This document shows, piece by piece, positions 53,046 through 62,923 of a stretch of DNA of 64,000 nt (positions within the stretch are counted from its first letter, which is position 1; every line of letters begins with the position of its first letter). A model generated the notes under the pieces. That model saw only the letters and a list, made by a program, of their open reading frames with translations. It did not search any database and was not told the origin of the DNA. Both the position numbers and the translations under genes were made by a program. Origin of the DNA: Candidatus Acetothermia bacterium (GTDB lineage: Bacteria; Bipolaricaulota; Bipolaricaulia; RBG-16-55-9); the NCBI GenBank assembly GCA_016201405.1, contig JACQCZ010000007.1, forward strand, positions 1-64,000, given 5' to 3'.

Positions 53046-55148
53046 ATGACAATAGGTACTAAACAGAGGCAGGATATCGCAAGATTTCGCAACATCGGGA
53101 TCGTCGCGCACATTGACGCAGGCAAGACGACGACCACCGAGCGAATTCTCTATTACACAGGAGTCATTCATGACCCAGGAGACGTCCATGAAGGTGACAC
53201 CGAGATGGACTGGATGATTCAAGAGAAGGAACGTGGAATCACCATTACATCGGCTGCCACCATCTGCGAATGGCGAAAATATAAGGTCAATATTATTGAC
53301 ACTCCAGGGCACGTTGATTTTACGGCGGAAGTAGAGCGCTCGCTTCGGGTGCTGGATGGCGTGATTACGATTTTCTCGGGTGTTGACATGGTTGAGTCCC
53401 AGACAGAGAAAGTATGGCGTCAGGCCGATAAATACAATATTCCAAGAATTGCATTTATTAATAAGCTGGATCGCCCGGGCTCCCAATTCGGAAAGACGAT
53501 GGAGCAGATGGAAGAGCGGTTGGGAACGATTCCACTGCCTCTGCAGATGCCTGCCGGTGAAGGGGATGAATTGGTGGGCATGATTGATCTTCTTGAGATG
53601 AAGCTCATCACTTGGGATGAAGCCAGCAAGGGATTGAACTTCCAAGTGGTTGCCATCCCGAGCCAGTATCTTGAAGCTGCACAACTGATGCGCGGCCGAT
53701 TGCTGGAGAGACTTGCCGAAGTCGATGACCAAGTAATGGAGAAGTATCTCAACGAGCAAGATCTTTCGATTGAGGAGCTGAAGGCTGCCGTTCGCAGAGT
53801 TACCATCGCCCAAGGCTGCGTGCCCGTTCTGGGTGGGACGGCTCTCAAATATATTGGAATCCAGCCTCTGCTCGATGCTGTGGTTGAATATTTGCCCTCA
53901 CCGCTCGATCGTGGTGAGGTCGTTGGCGAGCCTCTCGATGCCCCGAAAGATTCCGCTGAAAAGATTGTACGCAGGCCTACCGAAGATGATCCTCTAGCCG
54001 GAGTTGCCTTCAAGATCGCGACAGATGAATATACAGGCAAGTTGGTATTCGTGCGTATTTATTCAGGCCGGCTGGAAAAAGGCTCGTATATCTTCAATGC
54101 TTCCAGCGGCAAGCGCGAGCGCGTATCGCGAATCTATCAGATGCACGCAAACAAGCGCCAAGAGATTGACTTTCTCGCCGCAGGGAATATCGGCGCACTC
54201 ACGGGTCCAAAAGACCTGACAACGGGAGATACAATCTGTGATCCTGAACATCCCATCTTGCTTGAAAAGATTGATTTCCCGGAGCCTGTCATCTTCGCAG
54301 CAATTGAGCCTAAGACGGACGCAGACGAAGACAAGCTGACAGACTCCCTCTATAAGTTGGCGCAAGAAGACCCTACCTTCAAAGTCAAAGTGGATCCCGA
54401 CACAAATCAAACGATCATCGGCGGAATGGGCGAGTTGCATTTGGAAATTATCTTTGACCGCTTGCAGCGTGAATTCAAAGCCGAGTCTACGATAGGCCGC
54501 CCGCAGGTTGCTTACAAAGAGACGCTTGCAGCCCCGGCAGATATTGAAGAGAAGTTTGTGAAGCAATCGGGTGGTCGTGGTCAGTATGGACACGTCTGCA
54601 TCCTGTTTGAGCCGATGGAGCGCGGCAAGGGCTTCGAGTTTGTAGATAAGATCAAAGGTGGGACCATTCCGAGAGAGTTCATTCCGGCAGTCGAGAAGGG
54701 GTTGAAGGAATCTCTAGGAAGCGGTCCACTTGCAGGCTTCCCGATCACTGATCTTCGTGCGACACTCCATTATGGCTCATATCACGACGTAGACTCTTCA
54801 GAGATTGCCTTCAAGATAGCTGCCTCTCTGGCTCTCAAAAAGGCATTCCAGCAGACGAGAGCGGATCTTCTGGAGCCCATCATGGAAGGTGAAGTCGTCA
54901 CTCCGACGGAATACATGGGTGATATCGTCGGAGACTTGCACACGCGTCGCGCAGAGATTAAGGGATTTGATATTCATGGTAACACTCAAATCATTCGTGT
55001 TGTCATTCCACTTGCAGAGACATTTGGTTATGCGACTGTCATCCGCTCGTTAACACAAGGGCGTGCGACTTTTCAATTTAAGTTTTCGCACTACGACGTC
55101 GTTCCTGGTCACATAAAAGAAGAGGTTCTGGAGGGGAAGAAGAAGTAA
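53046..55148 (+). CDS. fusA: Elongation factor G
   Basis: The GTPase that drives translocation. About 700 residues: G1 AHIDAGKTTTTERILYYTG, G3 DTPGHVDF, G4 NKLDRPG, then domains II-V, including the domain IV segment SGGRGQYGHVCI. The frame is open from a TTG at 53028; the ATG at 53046 gives the more usual N terminus. rpsJ starts at the base after its stop, with no tuf gene between them as most bacteria have. Confidence 0.97.
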   Translation: MTIGTKQRQDIARFRNIGIVAHIDAGKTTTTERILYYTGVIHDPGDVHEGDTEMDWMIQEKERGITITSAATICEWRKYKVNIIDTPGHVDFTAEVERSLRVLDGVITIFSGVDMVESQTEKVWRQADKYNIPRIAFINKLDRPGSQFGKTMEQMEERLGTIPLPLQMPAGEGDELVGMIDLLEMKLITWDEASKGLNFQVVAIPSQYLEAAQLMRGRLLERLAEVDDQVMEKYLNEQDLSIEELKAAVRRVTIAQGCVPVLGGTALKYIGIQPLLDAVVEYLPSPLDRGEVVGEPLDAPKDSAEKIVRRPTEDDPLAGVAFKIATDEYTGKLVFVRIYSGRLEKGSYIFNASSGKRERVSRIYQMHANKRQEIDFLAAGNIGALTGPKDLTTGDTICDPEHPILLEKIDFPEPVIFAAIEPKTDADEDKLTDSLYKLAQEDPTFKVKVDPDTNQTIIGGMGELHLEIIFDRLQREFKAESTIGRPQVAYKETLAAPADIEEKFVKQSGGRGQYGHVCILFEPMERGKGFEFVDKIKGGTIPREFIPAVEKGLKESLGSGPLAGFPITDLRATLHYGSYHDVDSSEIAFKIAASLALKKAFQQTRADLLEPIMEGEVVTPTEYMGDIVGDLHTRRAEIKGFDIHGNTQIIRVVIPLAETFGYATVIRSLTQGRATFQFKFSHYDVVPGHIKEEVLEGKKK

Positions 55149-55457
55149 ATGGCCCGTGAAAAGATTCGTATTCGACTGAAGAGCTACGACCATGTGTTGG
55201 TAGACGAGGCGATGCAGCGCATCGTCAAGACGGCGCAAGAGACTCGCGCCAAGATCGCGGGTCCCATTCCGTTGCCGACTGAAATCAAGCGATACACCGT
55301 GCTTCGCTCACCCCACGTCAACAAAAAGTCCATGGAGCATTTCGAGCGCAGAATCCATAAGAGGTTGCTCGATATCAAAGAGCCAACATCTGAGACGATC
55401 AATGCGCTCATGGATATCGAGCTCCCGACGGGCATCGATATTGAATTGAAGCTGTGA
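55149..55457 (+). CDS. rpsJ: 30S ribosomal protein S10
   Basis: 102 residues; [20 protein letters not shown] at the N terminus and the loop [20 protein letters not shown]. Also the NusE antitermination factor. Starts directly after fusA and opens the S10 cluster, which is here continuous with the str cluster. Confidence 0.98.
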   Translation: MAREKIRIRLKSYDHVLVDEAMQRIVKTAQETRAKIAGPIPLPTEIKRYTVLRSPHVNKKSMEHFERRIHKRLLDIKEPTSETINALMDIELPTGIDIELKL

Positions 55458-55468
55458 GGTAAATTTTA

Positions 55469-56092
55469 ATGGGAATGGGATTATTAGGACGGAAAGTGGG
55501 CATGATGCAGTGGTTCGATGCGCAAGGGAAAGGCCTGGCTGCAACAGTGATTCAGGCCGAGCCCAACATCGTCACTCAGATCAAGACCCCAGAGAGTGAT
55601 GGTTATTCAGCGCTGCAATTGGGGTTTGAGAAGGCGAAGGAGCAGCGCATCAACCAGCCGCACAAAGGGCATTTTAAGAAATCGAATCTGGAGCCTCGAA
55701 AACATTTGAAAGAGTTTCGCCTGGAGGATGTCTCTTCCTACAAGATTGGACAAGAAGTGAACGTTGGAATCTTCGAGCCGGGTGAGACGATTCGTGCCAG
55801 CGGGATGTCCAAAGGCAAAGGATTTCATGGTGTGATGAGGCGGCACGGCTTTGCTGGAGGCTTCAAGACTCACGGATCGGACGCGCACCGCAGACCGGGT
55901 GGCATCGGAACGATCCGCGCTAGTGGAAAGGTCTTCAAAGGCAAGCCCATGCCAGGTCGTATGGGATATGACCGAATCACAGTTCGTGGCTTGACCGTAT
56001 TAAAAGCAGACCCGGAGCGAAATCTTCTGGTTGTGAAAGGGGCAGTTCCGGGACCTCGGGGCTGTCTGGTGGAGTTGAGCAAAGATGCCTAA
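55469..56092 (+). CDS. rplC: 50S ribosomal protein L3
   Basis: 207 residues with GLLGRKVGMMQWFD, the KGKGFHGVMRRHGFAGG loop that reaches the peptidyl-transferase centre, and the PGRMGYDRITVRGL end. ATG codons at 55469 and 55475 are both possible. Overlaps rplD by eight bases. Confidence 0.97.
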   Translation: MGMGLLGRKVGMMQWFDAQGKGLAATVIQAEPNIVTQIKTPESDGYSALQLGFEKAKEQRINQPHKGHFKKSNLEPRKHLKEFRLEDVSSYKIGQEVNVGIFEPGETIRASGMSKGKGFHGVMRRHGFAGGFKTHGSDAHRRPGGIGTIRASGKVFKGKPMPGRMGYDRITVRGLTVLKADPERNLLVVKGAVPGPRGCLVELSKDA

Positions 56093-56717
56093 AGCAAAAT
56101 TATTTCAGTTGGATGGCAAAGAGAGCAGCATCGAGGTCAGCAAGGCGTTTAGCGATGGGAAGATCAATCATGATCTGCTCTACCGCGCAGTGCAGTCCTA
56201 TCTGATCAATCAGCGTCAGGGGACGCGTGCGGTGAAGAGCCGAGGTCAGGTGGCCGGAAGCGGTAAGAAGCCGTGGCCGCAAAAGCACACGGGCCGTGCC
56301 CGTCACGGCTCCTTTCAGTCTCCCATTTGGACTGGAGGAGGCATCACACACGGGCCCCAGCCAGCCAATTTTGAATTCAATTTGCCCAAAAAGATGAAGA
56401 AGCATGCGCTGCTCTCCGCAATACGAGCACGCTTTCAAGAGGAGCGGGTCACATTTATTGATAAGCTTGAATTTGAGAGGCCCAAGACAAAAGAGGCTGC
56501 CGCTCTTTTGGAGCGTCTTGGTCTTCCACAAGAAGAGAAGATTTTGGTGCTGGTATCAAAGAGTGAGAATGAATTGCCGGTTCGAAAGTCCTTTAGCAAT
56601 CTCCCGCGTGTCAACTTGGCGCTGGCGATTGCCGTCAGCCCCTATGAAATTATTTATCATGATCGGCTGCTCGTCACTTCCGGTGCACTGGAAGAGCTTA
56701 CCGCGAGGGTGAACTGA
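56085..56717 (+). CDS. rplD: 50S ribosomal protein L4
   Basis: 210 residues; the extended tunnel loop GTRAVKSRGQVAGSGKKPW and KHTGRARHGSFQSPIW are typical. In many bacteria L4 also represses the S10 operon; no matching leader could be recognised here. Overlaps rplC at its start. Confidence 0.97.
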   Translation: MPKAKLFQLDGKESSIEVSKAFSDGKINHDLLYRAVQSYLINQRQGTRAVKSRGQVAGSGKKPWPQKHTGRARHGSFQSPIWTGGGITHGPQPANFEFNLPKKMKKHALLSAIRARFQEERVTFIDKLEFERPKTKEAAALLERLGLPQEEKILVLVSKSENELPVRKSFSNLPRVNLALAIAVSPYEIIYHDRLLVTSGALEELTARVN

Positions 56718-56718
56718 G

Positions 56719-57003
56719 ATGATGCACGAAGATATTTTGCTAGAGCCGATTGTGAGCGAAAAGAGCTGGGGTGGTCAGGACGGCGGGAAATATACCTTCA
56801 AGGTGCACCCAGATGCCAACAAGCTTGAGATTCGCAAGGCTGTCGAAAGCATTTTTAAAGTGAAAGTTTCGAATGTTTGGACGATGCGTCTGACGGGCAA
56901 GCCGAAGCGCGTGCGCTTCTATCAGTCGGGAAAGAGACCAGACTGGAAGAAGGCTGTCGTGCAGCTAGCTCCCGGTCAGCGAATTGAGATCTATCAAGGC
57001 TAA
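56719..57003 (+). CDS. rplW: 50S ribosomal protein L23
   Basis: 94 residues; ILLEPIVSEKSWG and the YTFKVHPDANKLEIRKAVE segment are typical. It sits at the tunnel exit and docks trigger factor and SRP. Tandem ATGs at 56719 and 56722; one base after the rplD stop. Confidence 0.96.
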   Translation: MMHEDILLEPIVSEKSWGGQDGGKYTFKVHPDANKLEIRKAVESIFKVKVSNVWTMRLTGKPKRVRFYQSGKRPDWKKAVVQLAPGQRIEIYQG

Positions 57004-57028
57004 ATGAAGTTTGAACGAGGTGTGAAGG

Positions 57029-57877
57029 ATGCCCATTAAGAGATTTAAGCCAGTGACTCCTGGTCGGCGCCATGCTATATGGCCTGATTATTCAGAGTTG
57101 AGCGACAAGGACTCTGAGAAGAGCCTGCTTCGTCCTTTGAAGAGCACCGGAGGGCGGAACAACCAGGGCCGTGTGACAATGCGTGGCCGTGGTGGTGGGC
57201 ATAAGCGCCGCTATCGGGTCGTAGACTTTTCGCGGGATAAGCAAGGGGTCCCAGCACAAGTCATCTCTCGTGAATATGATCCCAATCGCTCTTCCTGGAT
57301 CACACTGCTCCAGTATGCCGATGGCGAGAAGCGTTATATTCTCTCGCCCTTGGAGCTTGAGGTTGGCAAGAGAGTCATATCTGGGATTGATGGAGTGGAA
57401 GCAAAGACTGGAAACTCGCTACCACTCAAGAAGATTCCCACGGGCATGATGGTGCATTGCGTTGAGCTCTCTCCAGGCAGCAAGGGTAAAGTTGCCCGGG
57501 CTGCGGGCACACAGGCACAAATCATGGCCAAAGAGGAGCAGGAAGTGAGACTCCGCTTGCCTTCTGGGGAGATTCGCATCTTTCACGAAAACTGCATGGC
57601 CACGATTGGCCAAGTCGGGAATATTGATCATAAGAACGTTCGCCACGGAAAGGCGGGACGGGTTCGGCATCTCGGACGACGGCCTATCACCCGGGGCACG
57701 GCCAAGAACCCTGTGGATCACCCGCATGGTGGAGGAGAAGGGCGTGGATATGTCGGTGGGCCACCCGTCTCGTTCACCGGGAAGCCTGCCAAGGGCGTGC
57801 GAACACGCAGAAAGAGGAAGTCGAGTGACCGCTTTATCGTGCTTCACTCGCGAGAAGTGAGAAAGGGTAGGCGATAA
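57029..57877 (+). CDS. rplB: 50S ribosomal protein L2
   Basis: 282 residues. The peptidyl-transferase-associated region [13 protein letters not shown] contains the conserved histidine, and [19 protein letters not shown] is near the N terminus. Needed for subunit joining. Followed by rpsS after three bases. Confidence 0.98.
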   Translation: MPIKRFKPVTPGRRHAIWPDYSELSDKDSEKSLLRPLKSTGGRNNQGRVTMRGRGGGHKRRYRVVDFSRDKQGVPAQVISREYDPNRSSWITLLQYADGEKRYILSPLELEVGKRVISGIDGVEAKTGNSLPLKKIPTGMMVHCVELSPGSKGKVARAAGTQAQIMAKEEQEVRLRLPSGEIRIFHENCMATIGQVGNIDHKNVRHGKAGRVRHLGRRPITRGTAKNPVDHPHGGGEGRGYVGGPPVSFTGKPAKGVRTRRKRKSSDRFIVLHSREVRKGRR

Positions 57878-57880
57878 GCG

Positions 57881-58165
57881 ATGCCTCGTTCCACGAAGAA
57901 GGGGCCCTTTGTAGAGCCAAAATTGCAAAAGAAGATCACAAAAGCGAAGCGCGGCGAGCTCAAAGAGATCATCACCTGGTCGCGCCCCTCTGTGATTACA
58001 CCGGAAATGGTTGGGTTGACAATCAAGGTTCACAACGGTAGGATGCACGTTCCCGTGCAGATTTTCGAAGCTATGGTGGGGCATAAACTGGGTGAGTTTG
58101 CTCCCACTCGGACATTCAAAGCACACGGCGGAGTCAAAAAGAAACAATCTGCCGCTCTAAAATAA
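57881..58165 (+). CDS. rpsS: 30S ribosomal protein S19
   Basis: 94 residues; [15 protein letters not shown] at the N terminus and the signature [25 protein letters not shown] region. Located in the 30S head with S13. Start 3 bases after rplB. Confidence 0.97.
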   Translation: MPRSTKKGPFVEPKLQKKITKAKRGELKEIITWSRPSVITPEMVGLTIKVHNGRMHVPVQIFEAMVGHKLGEFAPTRTFKAHGGVKKKQSAALK

Positions 58166-58184
58166 TCTTAGTGAGTGATTATTC

Positions 58185-58526
58185 ATGCAGACTAAAGCGA
58201 TTGCAAAGTGGGTACGCATCTCGCCACAACGCGCGAGGTTGGTGGCCCGAGCCGTTCAGGGGAAATCTGTGGATGTAGCGATGGACCTGTTGCAGTTTGC
58301 AAAAGGGACATCTGCATTTGCCATCCGCAAGACGCTGGGCTCTGCAATCGCGAACGCAGAGAATAATTTTAGTCTGGATGTGGATAAGCTGATTGTAAAA
58401 GAAGTGAGAATTGATCAAGGCCCGACGCTGCGCCGGATGAAGCCCCGTGCCCGAGGCCGCGCCGATGTGATCCGAAAGCCGACGAGCCACATCACGGTTG
58501 TTGTCGAAGAGAGAGGGGAAAGTTAA
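58185..58526 (+). CDS. rplV: 50S ribosomal protein L22
   Basis: 113 residues; VRISPQRARLVARAVQGK, then the tunnel-lining loop DQGPTLRRMKPRARGRADVI. The stop overlaps the start of rpsC by one base (TAATG). Confidence 0.97.
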   Translation: MQTKAIAKWVRISPQRARLVARAVQGKSVDVAMDLLQFAKGTSAFAIRKTLGSAIANAENNFSLDVDKLIVKEVRIDQGPTLRRMKPRARGRADVIRKPTSHITVVVEERGES

Positions 58527-59203
58527 TGGGTCAAAAGATAAATCCGTTGGGGTTCCGGCTTGGGATCACTCAAAAATGGAAATCCAACTGGTTCAACGAG
58601 AAGCTGGCTCAAGATTATCTGCAGGAAGATCGCAAAGTCCGCCAATGGATTCGTGATCGCTATCGGGGTGCGGGCATTGCCGATGTGCTGATTGAAAGAC
58701 CTGCAGAAGATCGCCTCTCTGTGGTGATTCGCACGGCCAGACCCGGCATCATCATTGGCAAGGGCGGTCAAGAGATTGACGAGTTTCAGAAAGAGCTTGA
58801 ATCTCGAACAAAGCGCTCTGTCAAAATCTCTATCAAAGAGGTCGATGCTCCTGATCTTGAGGGCACACTGGTCGCCGAAGAGATTGCGTATCGTCTGGAG
58901 AATCGCTTCCCCGTTCAGCGTGCGATTAAAGAGGTCTCTCAGCGTGTGATGGAGCGAGGCGCGAAGGGCATCAAGATTCGCTGCAGCGGGCGGCTGGGTG
59001 GGGCAGAGATAGCTCGCTCGATTGAAGTCAAGCTGGGCCGCGTTCCATTGCAAACGATCCGTGCCGATATTGATTATGGGTTCCGTGAGGCCTGGACGAA
59101 GACGGGGCACATCGGGATCAAAGTCTGGATCTTTCGCGGCGAGTTTCTGCCCATGAGAGCTTCGGAAAAACGAGGTGATGGCCATGTCCCTTCTGTCTCC
59201 TAA
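58526..59203 (+). CDS. rpsC: 30S ribosomal protein S3
   Basis: 225 residues; MGQKINPLGFRLGIT, a KH domain with RPGIIIGKGGQEI, and the C-terminal GIKIRCSGRLGGAEIARS. Forms part of the mRNA entry tunnel. Overlaps rplP by 20 bases. Confidence 0.98.
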   Translation: MGQKINPLGFRLGITQKWKSNWFNEKLAQDYLQEDRKVRQWIRDRYRGAGIADVLIERPAEDRLSVVIRTARPGIIIGKGGQEIDEFQKELESRTKRSVKISIKEVDAPDLEGTLVAEEIAYRLENRFPVQRAIKEVSQRVMERGAKGIKIRCSGRLGGAEIARSIEVKLGRVPLQTIRADIDYGFREAWTKTGHIGIKVWIFRGEFLPMRASEKRGDGHVPSVS

Positions 59204-59615
59204 GCGGACCAAGTATCGCAAGGCGCATAAGGGCCGCCGCAAAGGAGTGGCCATTGCGGGCAGCAAAGTCTCGTTTGGCGAATTTGGCATTCAGGCGCTA
59301 GAGCCTTCGTGGATGACTTCGAATCAGATTGAATCGTGCCGGACTACGATCTCCAGACGTCTGGATCGAAACTCCAGAATGTGGATTCGCGTCTTCCCCG
59401 ACAAACCGGTCACCAAGAAACCGGCAGAGACTCGTCAGGGTAAGGGCAAGGGCGAAGTCGATCACTATGTGGCTGTGATCCGGCCAGGGAGAATTCTCTT
59501 TGAGCTGGGCGGGATCACAAAAGAGCAAGCGAAAGAGATTGAGAGATTGGTCTCCCACAAACTGGGTTTTCGCACTCGGATTCGGACTCAGCTCAAACTT
59601 GGAGGAGAACAATGA
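59184..59615 (+). CDS. rplP: 50S ribosomal protein L16
   Basis: 143 residues from ATG 59184, chosen for the GAGGTG five bases upstream and the family N terminus (LLSPKRTKYRKAHKGRRKG). GTG 59175 and ATG 59178 lie a few codons earlier. MWIRVFPDKPVTKKPAETRQGKGKG is the usual core (abbreviated motif VFPDKPVTKKPAE). Overlaps rpsC, and its stop overlaps rpmC (ATGA). Confidence 0.96.
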   Translation: MSLLSPKRTKYRKAHKGRRKGVAIAGSKVSFGEFGIQALEPSWMTSNQIESCRTTISRRLDRNSRMWIRVFPDKPVTKKPAETRQGKGKGEVDHYVAVIRPGRILFELGGITKEQAKEIERLVSHKLGFRTRIRTQLKLGGEQ

Positions 59616-59830
59616 CCGGAGCTGAGTTGCGCGACCTGACCGTGGAGGAGCTGCACCAGAAGCTTGCCGAGATCAAACGCAAGCTCTTTAACGTGAGATT
59701 TCAAGTGACGATAGGACAGCAAGACAACACGGCCTCGATGAAGATGGCCAAGAGAGATATCGCCCGCATCAAGACGGTTTTGCGCGAGCGGGAGCTGGGT
59801 CTGACTACAATTTCGGCAGGTGAAAGCTGA
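59612..59830 (+). CDS. rpmC: 50S ribosomal protein L29
   Basis: 72 residues, two long helices; [20 protein letters not shown] and [15 protein letters not shown]. Coupled by overlap to rplP (four bases) and rpsQ (one base). Confidence 0.96.
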   Translation: MTGAELRDLTVEELHQKLAEIKRKLFNVRFQVTIGQQDNTASMKMAKRDIARIKTVLRERELGLTTISAGES

Positions 59831-60102
59831 TGCCCGTAAAAGAGCGAGTTGGAAAAGTTGTGAGCGATAAGATGCAAAAGACGATCACTGTGCTCGTGGA
59901 GACACGAGTGCAACATCCGCGCTACAAGAAATTTGTCTTTCACAGAAAGAAGCTCTATGCGCACGACGAAAGAGGAGAGGCGCATGTGGGAGACTTGGTC
60001 AAGATCCAGGAGACAAGGCCGCTCAGCAAAATGAAGCGGTGGCGGCTGATTGAGGTCGTCCAGCGCAACCCGAAGGCGGCTCATGAGAGTGATTCGGCAT
60101 GA
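59830..60102 (+). CDS. rpsQ: 30S ribosomal protein S17
   Basis: 90 residues; [25 protein letters not shown] region and the [20 protein letters not shown] end. Overlaps rplN by four bases (ATGA). Confidence 0.97.
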   Translation: MPVKERVGKVVSDKMQKTITVLVETRVQHPRYKKFVFHRKKLYAHDERGEAHVGDLVKIQETRPLSKMKRWRLIEVVQRNPKAAHESDSA

Positions 60103-60467
60103 TTCAGGTACGAAGCGTACTCAAAGTGACGGACAACTCAGGAGCCAAAGAGGTCCGGGTTGCTAACATTCTGGGCCGCCCTGGGGCACGACGAGGCCGG
60201 ATTGGGGATATTATTGTTGGCTCTGTTCGCAAGAGGATCCCGAATGCAGAGATTGAAAAGGGTGCAGTCGTTCGGGGAGTAATTGTGAGAACCCGCAACA
60301 GACTTCGCCGCGACGATGGCAGCTATGTGCGATTTGATGACAATGCTGTAGTTTTAATCAATACGGCATTGGAGCCGATTGGAACCCGTATCTTCGGACC
60401 TGTCCCCCGGGAGCTGCGCCGCAAGAATATGCTGCGGATTCTCTCTCTGGCGCCTGAGGTGCTGTAA
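60099..60467 (+). CDS. rplN: 50S ribosomal protein L14
   Basis: 122 residues; [37 protein letters not shown], and the [13 protein letters not shown] end. Site of contact with 30S and with the silencing factor RsfS. Confidence 0.98.
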   Translation: MIQVRSVLKVTDNSGAKEVRVANILGRPGARRGRIGDIIVGSVRKRIPNAEIEKGAVVRGVIVRTRNRLRRDDGSYVRFDDNAVVLINTALEPIGTRIFGPVPRELRRKNMLRILSLAPEVL

Positions 60468-60469
60468 TC

Positions 60470-60784
60470 ATGAGGAAGATTCGCAAGGGCGATATCGTCA
60501 AAGTGATCTCTGGAAATGACCGCGGTAAGCGTGGTGAAGTAATGAAGATCTTCGCAGAGAAAGAGCGCATCATTGTCAAAGGGGTTGCGATGATCACTCG
60601 TCACCAGCGCCCCACGGCTCGTCAGCGCGAGGGTGGAATCATTGAGCGTGAGGGCACGATCAACCAGTCCAATGTGCTTGTGGTCTGTCCCGTCTGTGAT
60701 AAGCCGACGCGGGTTGGGTTCTCGATTCAAGAGGATGGCGGAAAGATGAGAATGTGCAAGCAGTGCCAAGGGACATTTGATTAA
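60470..60784 (+). CDS. rplX: 50S ribosomal protein L24 with zinc-ribbon cysteines
   Basis: 104 residues; KOW motif IRKGDIVKVISGNDRGKRG at the start. The C-terminal half has CPVCDKPTRVGF and MCKQCQGTF, two CxxC pairs that would bind zinc; many L24 proteins lack these. Assembly initiator of the 50S subunit. Confidence 0.97.
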   Translation: MRKIRKGDIVKVISGNDRGKRGEVMKIFAEKERIIVKGVAMITRHQRPTARQREGGIIEREGTINQSNVLVVCPVCDKPTRVGFSIQEDGGKMRMCKQCQGTFD

Positions 60785-60800
60785 GGCAGCGTGACCTGAA

Positions 60801-61337
60801 ATGCTATTACACGAGCGATACAGAAAAGAAGCAGCACCCAAGCTCATGAAAGAGCTCGGATACAAGAACATCATGCAGGTTCCCAAGATTGAGAAAGTCG
60901 TCATCAATATGGGAATCAAAGAGGCGCACGATGACCCGAAGATGCTCGATGGCTGCATGAATGACCTGGCCAAAATCACGGGCCAGCGCCCAGTGATGAC
61001 CCGGGCCAAGAAGAGCATCTCCGACTTCTCACTGACCCAGGGTGACCCAGTGGGCTGCAAAGTGACGATGCGGGGCGTGCGTGCCTATGCCTTTTTGGAC
61101 AAGCTCTTTAATGTAGTCTACCCATCGGTGCGAGACTTTCGCGGCCTCTCTTCAGACGCGTTTGATGGACGAGGAAATTATTCAATGGGGCTGGATGAGC
61201 AGCTCGTCTTCCCGGAGATTCATTACGACGAGATCGCAAAAGTTCAAGGAATGAACATTATTATTGTCACTTCGGCCAAGACGGATCGTGAAGCCTATTA
61301 TTTACTAAAAGAATTGAAGTGCCCATTTAAGGACTGA
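60801..61337 (+). CDS. rplE: 50S ribosomal protein L5
   Basis: 178 residues; [18 protein letters not shown] near the start, [17 protein letters not shown] and the [16 protein letters not shown] signature. Binds 5S rRNA. Confidence 0.98.
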   Translation: MLLHERYRKEAAPKLMKELGYKNIMQVPKIEKVVINMGIKEAHDDPKMLDGCMNDLAKITGQRPVMTRAKKSISDFSLTQGDPVGCKVTMRGVRAYAFLDKLFNVVYPSVRDFRGLSSDAFDGRGNYSMGLDEQLVFPEIHYDEIAKVQGMNIIIVTSAKTDREAYYLLKELKCPFKD

Positions 61338-61344
61338 AAAAAAT

Positions 61345-61530
61345 ATGGCTAAAACATCATGGATTCATAAGGCTCAGAAGACGCCCAAGTTCTCCACGCG
61401 AGTGGTGCGGCGGTGCCGGACGTGCGGACGCCGACACGGCTATATTCGTGATTTTGGGGTTTGCAGACTCTGTTTCCGCGAGATGGCACACCAAGGGCTC
61501 ATCCCAGGTGTGAAGAAGGCGAGCTGGTAG
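61345..61530 (+). CDS. rpsN: 30S ribosomal protein S14, zinc-binding short form
   Basis: 61 residues, type Z. Zinc cysteines are [20 protein letters not shown] (two CxxC pairs). The short zinc form is usual outside proteobacteria. Confidence 0.98.
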   Translation: MAKTSWIHKAQKTPKFSTRVVRRCRTCGRRHGYIRDFGVCRLCFREMAHQGLIPGVKKASW

Positions 61531-61533
61531 CCC

Positions 61534-61971
61534 ATGGCTCTCAAAGCAAAACCGATCAGAACGAATGTGATTGTCTCCGATCCGATTTCGGATCTCCTGA
61601 CTCGGATGCGAAATGCGATTGAGCGCAACCAGTACGAAGTCGGTCTGCCCGCCTCCAAGATGAAAGAAGAGGTCGCTCGCATCCTTCAGGCGGAAGGCTA
61701 CATAGAGTCCTATCAGGTTCAAGGCGAGGTGCCGCAAAAGCTACTGATGATCAAGTTGAAGTACAAGGGAAAGCGGAACCGGGAGCGCGTCATTCATGGC
61801 ATGGAGCGGGTCAGCAAGCCGGGGCGGCGCATCTATGCGAGTGTGGATGAGATTCCATTTGTGATGGGTGGCTTGGGGATTTCCATTCTGTCCACGCCGA
61901 ACGGCGTGATGACGGGACAACAGGCCAAGAAGCTCCGCATTGGCGGCGAAGTCATCTGCAATGTCTGGTGA
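61534..61971 (+). CDS. rpsH: 30S ribosomal protein S8
   Basis: 145 residues; DPISDLLTRMRNAIERNQYE at the N-terminal part and the signature GLGISILSTPNGVMTGQQAKK. A slightly extended N terminus (ALKAKPIRTNVIV) precedes the usual start. Confidence 0.97.
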   Translation: MALKAKPIRTNVIVSDPISDLLTRMRNAIERNQYEVGLPASKMKEEVARILQAEGYIESYQVQGEVPQKLLMIKLKYKGKRNRERVIHGMERVSKPGRRIYASVDEIPFVMGGLGISILSTPNGVMTGQQAKKLRIGGEVICNVW

Positions 61972-61988
61972 GAATCAGGGGTGGGATT

Positions 61989-62561
61989 ATGTCTAGAATC
62001 GGGAGATTGCCCGTTGTGATTCCACAGAACGTGAAGGTGTCGATCCAGGCCGATCGCGTTTTGGTAGAGGGGCCAGCCGGGAAGCTGGAGCAGCACTACG
62101 AGCCCCAATATGTGGAGATCAAGATGGAAGATGGCCAGCTGAAAGTCTCCCGCAAGGGAGATGCTAAAGAACACCGCGCCAGACATGGACTCTATCGAAG
62201 CCTCGTCTCAAATATGGTCAAAGGAGTTCAACAGCCCTTTGAGAAGAAGCTTCAATTGGTGGGTTTGGGATACAAAGCGAAGCTCCAAGGCAAGAAGTTG
62301 GAGCTTGAAATTGGCTACAGCCACACAATCTTTTATGACATACCCAATGAGATTGCCGTTCAGGTAGCTGACGTAAGGGCGGGTGGAATTGAGTCCGAGA
62401 TCACGCTCCGCAGCCCTGACAAACAGCTTTTGGGAGAGATAGCGGCGGAGATCCGCGATCTGCGAAAGCCGGAGCCGTACAACGCCACCGGAATTCGCTA
62501 TCACGATGAGCACATCATTCGTAAGGAAGGGAAACTGGCTGGTGCAGCCGGTAAAGAGTAA
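61989..62561 (+). CDS. rplF: 50S ribosomal protein L6
   Basis: 190 residues from ATG 61989 ([12 protein letters not shown]), which has GGGGTGGG upstream; an earlier GTG at 61968 would add seven residues. Contains [32 protein letters not shown] and the C-terminal [20 protein letters not shown]. Confidence 0.97.
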   Translation: MSRIGRLPVVIPQNVKVSIQADRVLVEGPAGKLEQHYEPQYVEIKMEDGQLKVSRKGDAKEHRARHGLYRSLVSNMVKGVQQPFEKKLQLVGLGYKAKLQGKKLELEIGYSHTIFYDIPNEIAVQVADVRAGGIESEITLRSPDKQLLGEIAAEIRDLRKPEPYNATGIRYHDEHIIRKEGKLAGAAGKE

Positions 62562-62563
62562 TC

Positions 62564-62923
62564 ATGTCTCGAGTCAATCTTCGTGAATTGGGGCGGGAGC
62601 GGCGACATGTACGTCTTCGAAAGAAGATCTTTGGCACGGCGGAGCGCCCGCGCCTCTCTGTCTATAAGAGTTGTAAGCATGTTCACGCTCAGCTCATTGA
62701 TGATAACCTGGGCCAGACCTTGGTCTATGCGACCACGCTTCATAAAGAATTGAAGGCTAAAGGTGCAAACACCAAGGCTGCCAAAGCGGTTGGCAAGATG
62801 ATTGCGCAAAAGGCCAGCGCCAAGGGAATTCAAAAGGCCGTATTTGATCGTGGCGGCTACCCCTATCATGGAGTGGTAAAGGCCTTGGCAGATGGCGCCC
62901 GTGAAGGAGGGCTTACGTTTTGA
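62564..62923 (+). CDS. rplR: 50S ribosomal protein L18
   Basis: 119 residues; [20 protein letters not shown] and the C-terminal [20 protein letters not shown]. Binds 5S rRNA. Overlaps rpsE by four bases. Confidence 0.98.
   Translation: MSRVNLRELGRERRHVRLRKKIFGTAERPRLSVYKSCKHVHAQLIDDNLGQTLVYATTLHKELKAKGANTKAAKAVGKMIAQKASAKGIQKAVFDRGGYPYHGVVKALADGAREGGLTF

Noticed and set aside
53420-54040. A 206-codon minus-strand frame inside fusA
   Set aside because: It lies fully within the conserved EF-G gene and has no ribosome binding site or recognisable protein features.
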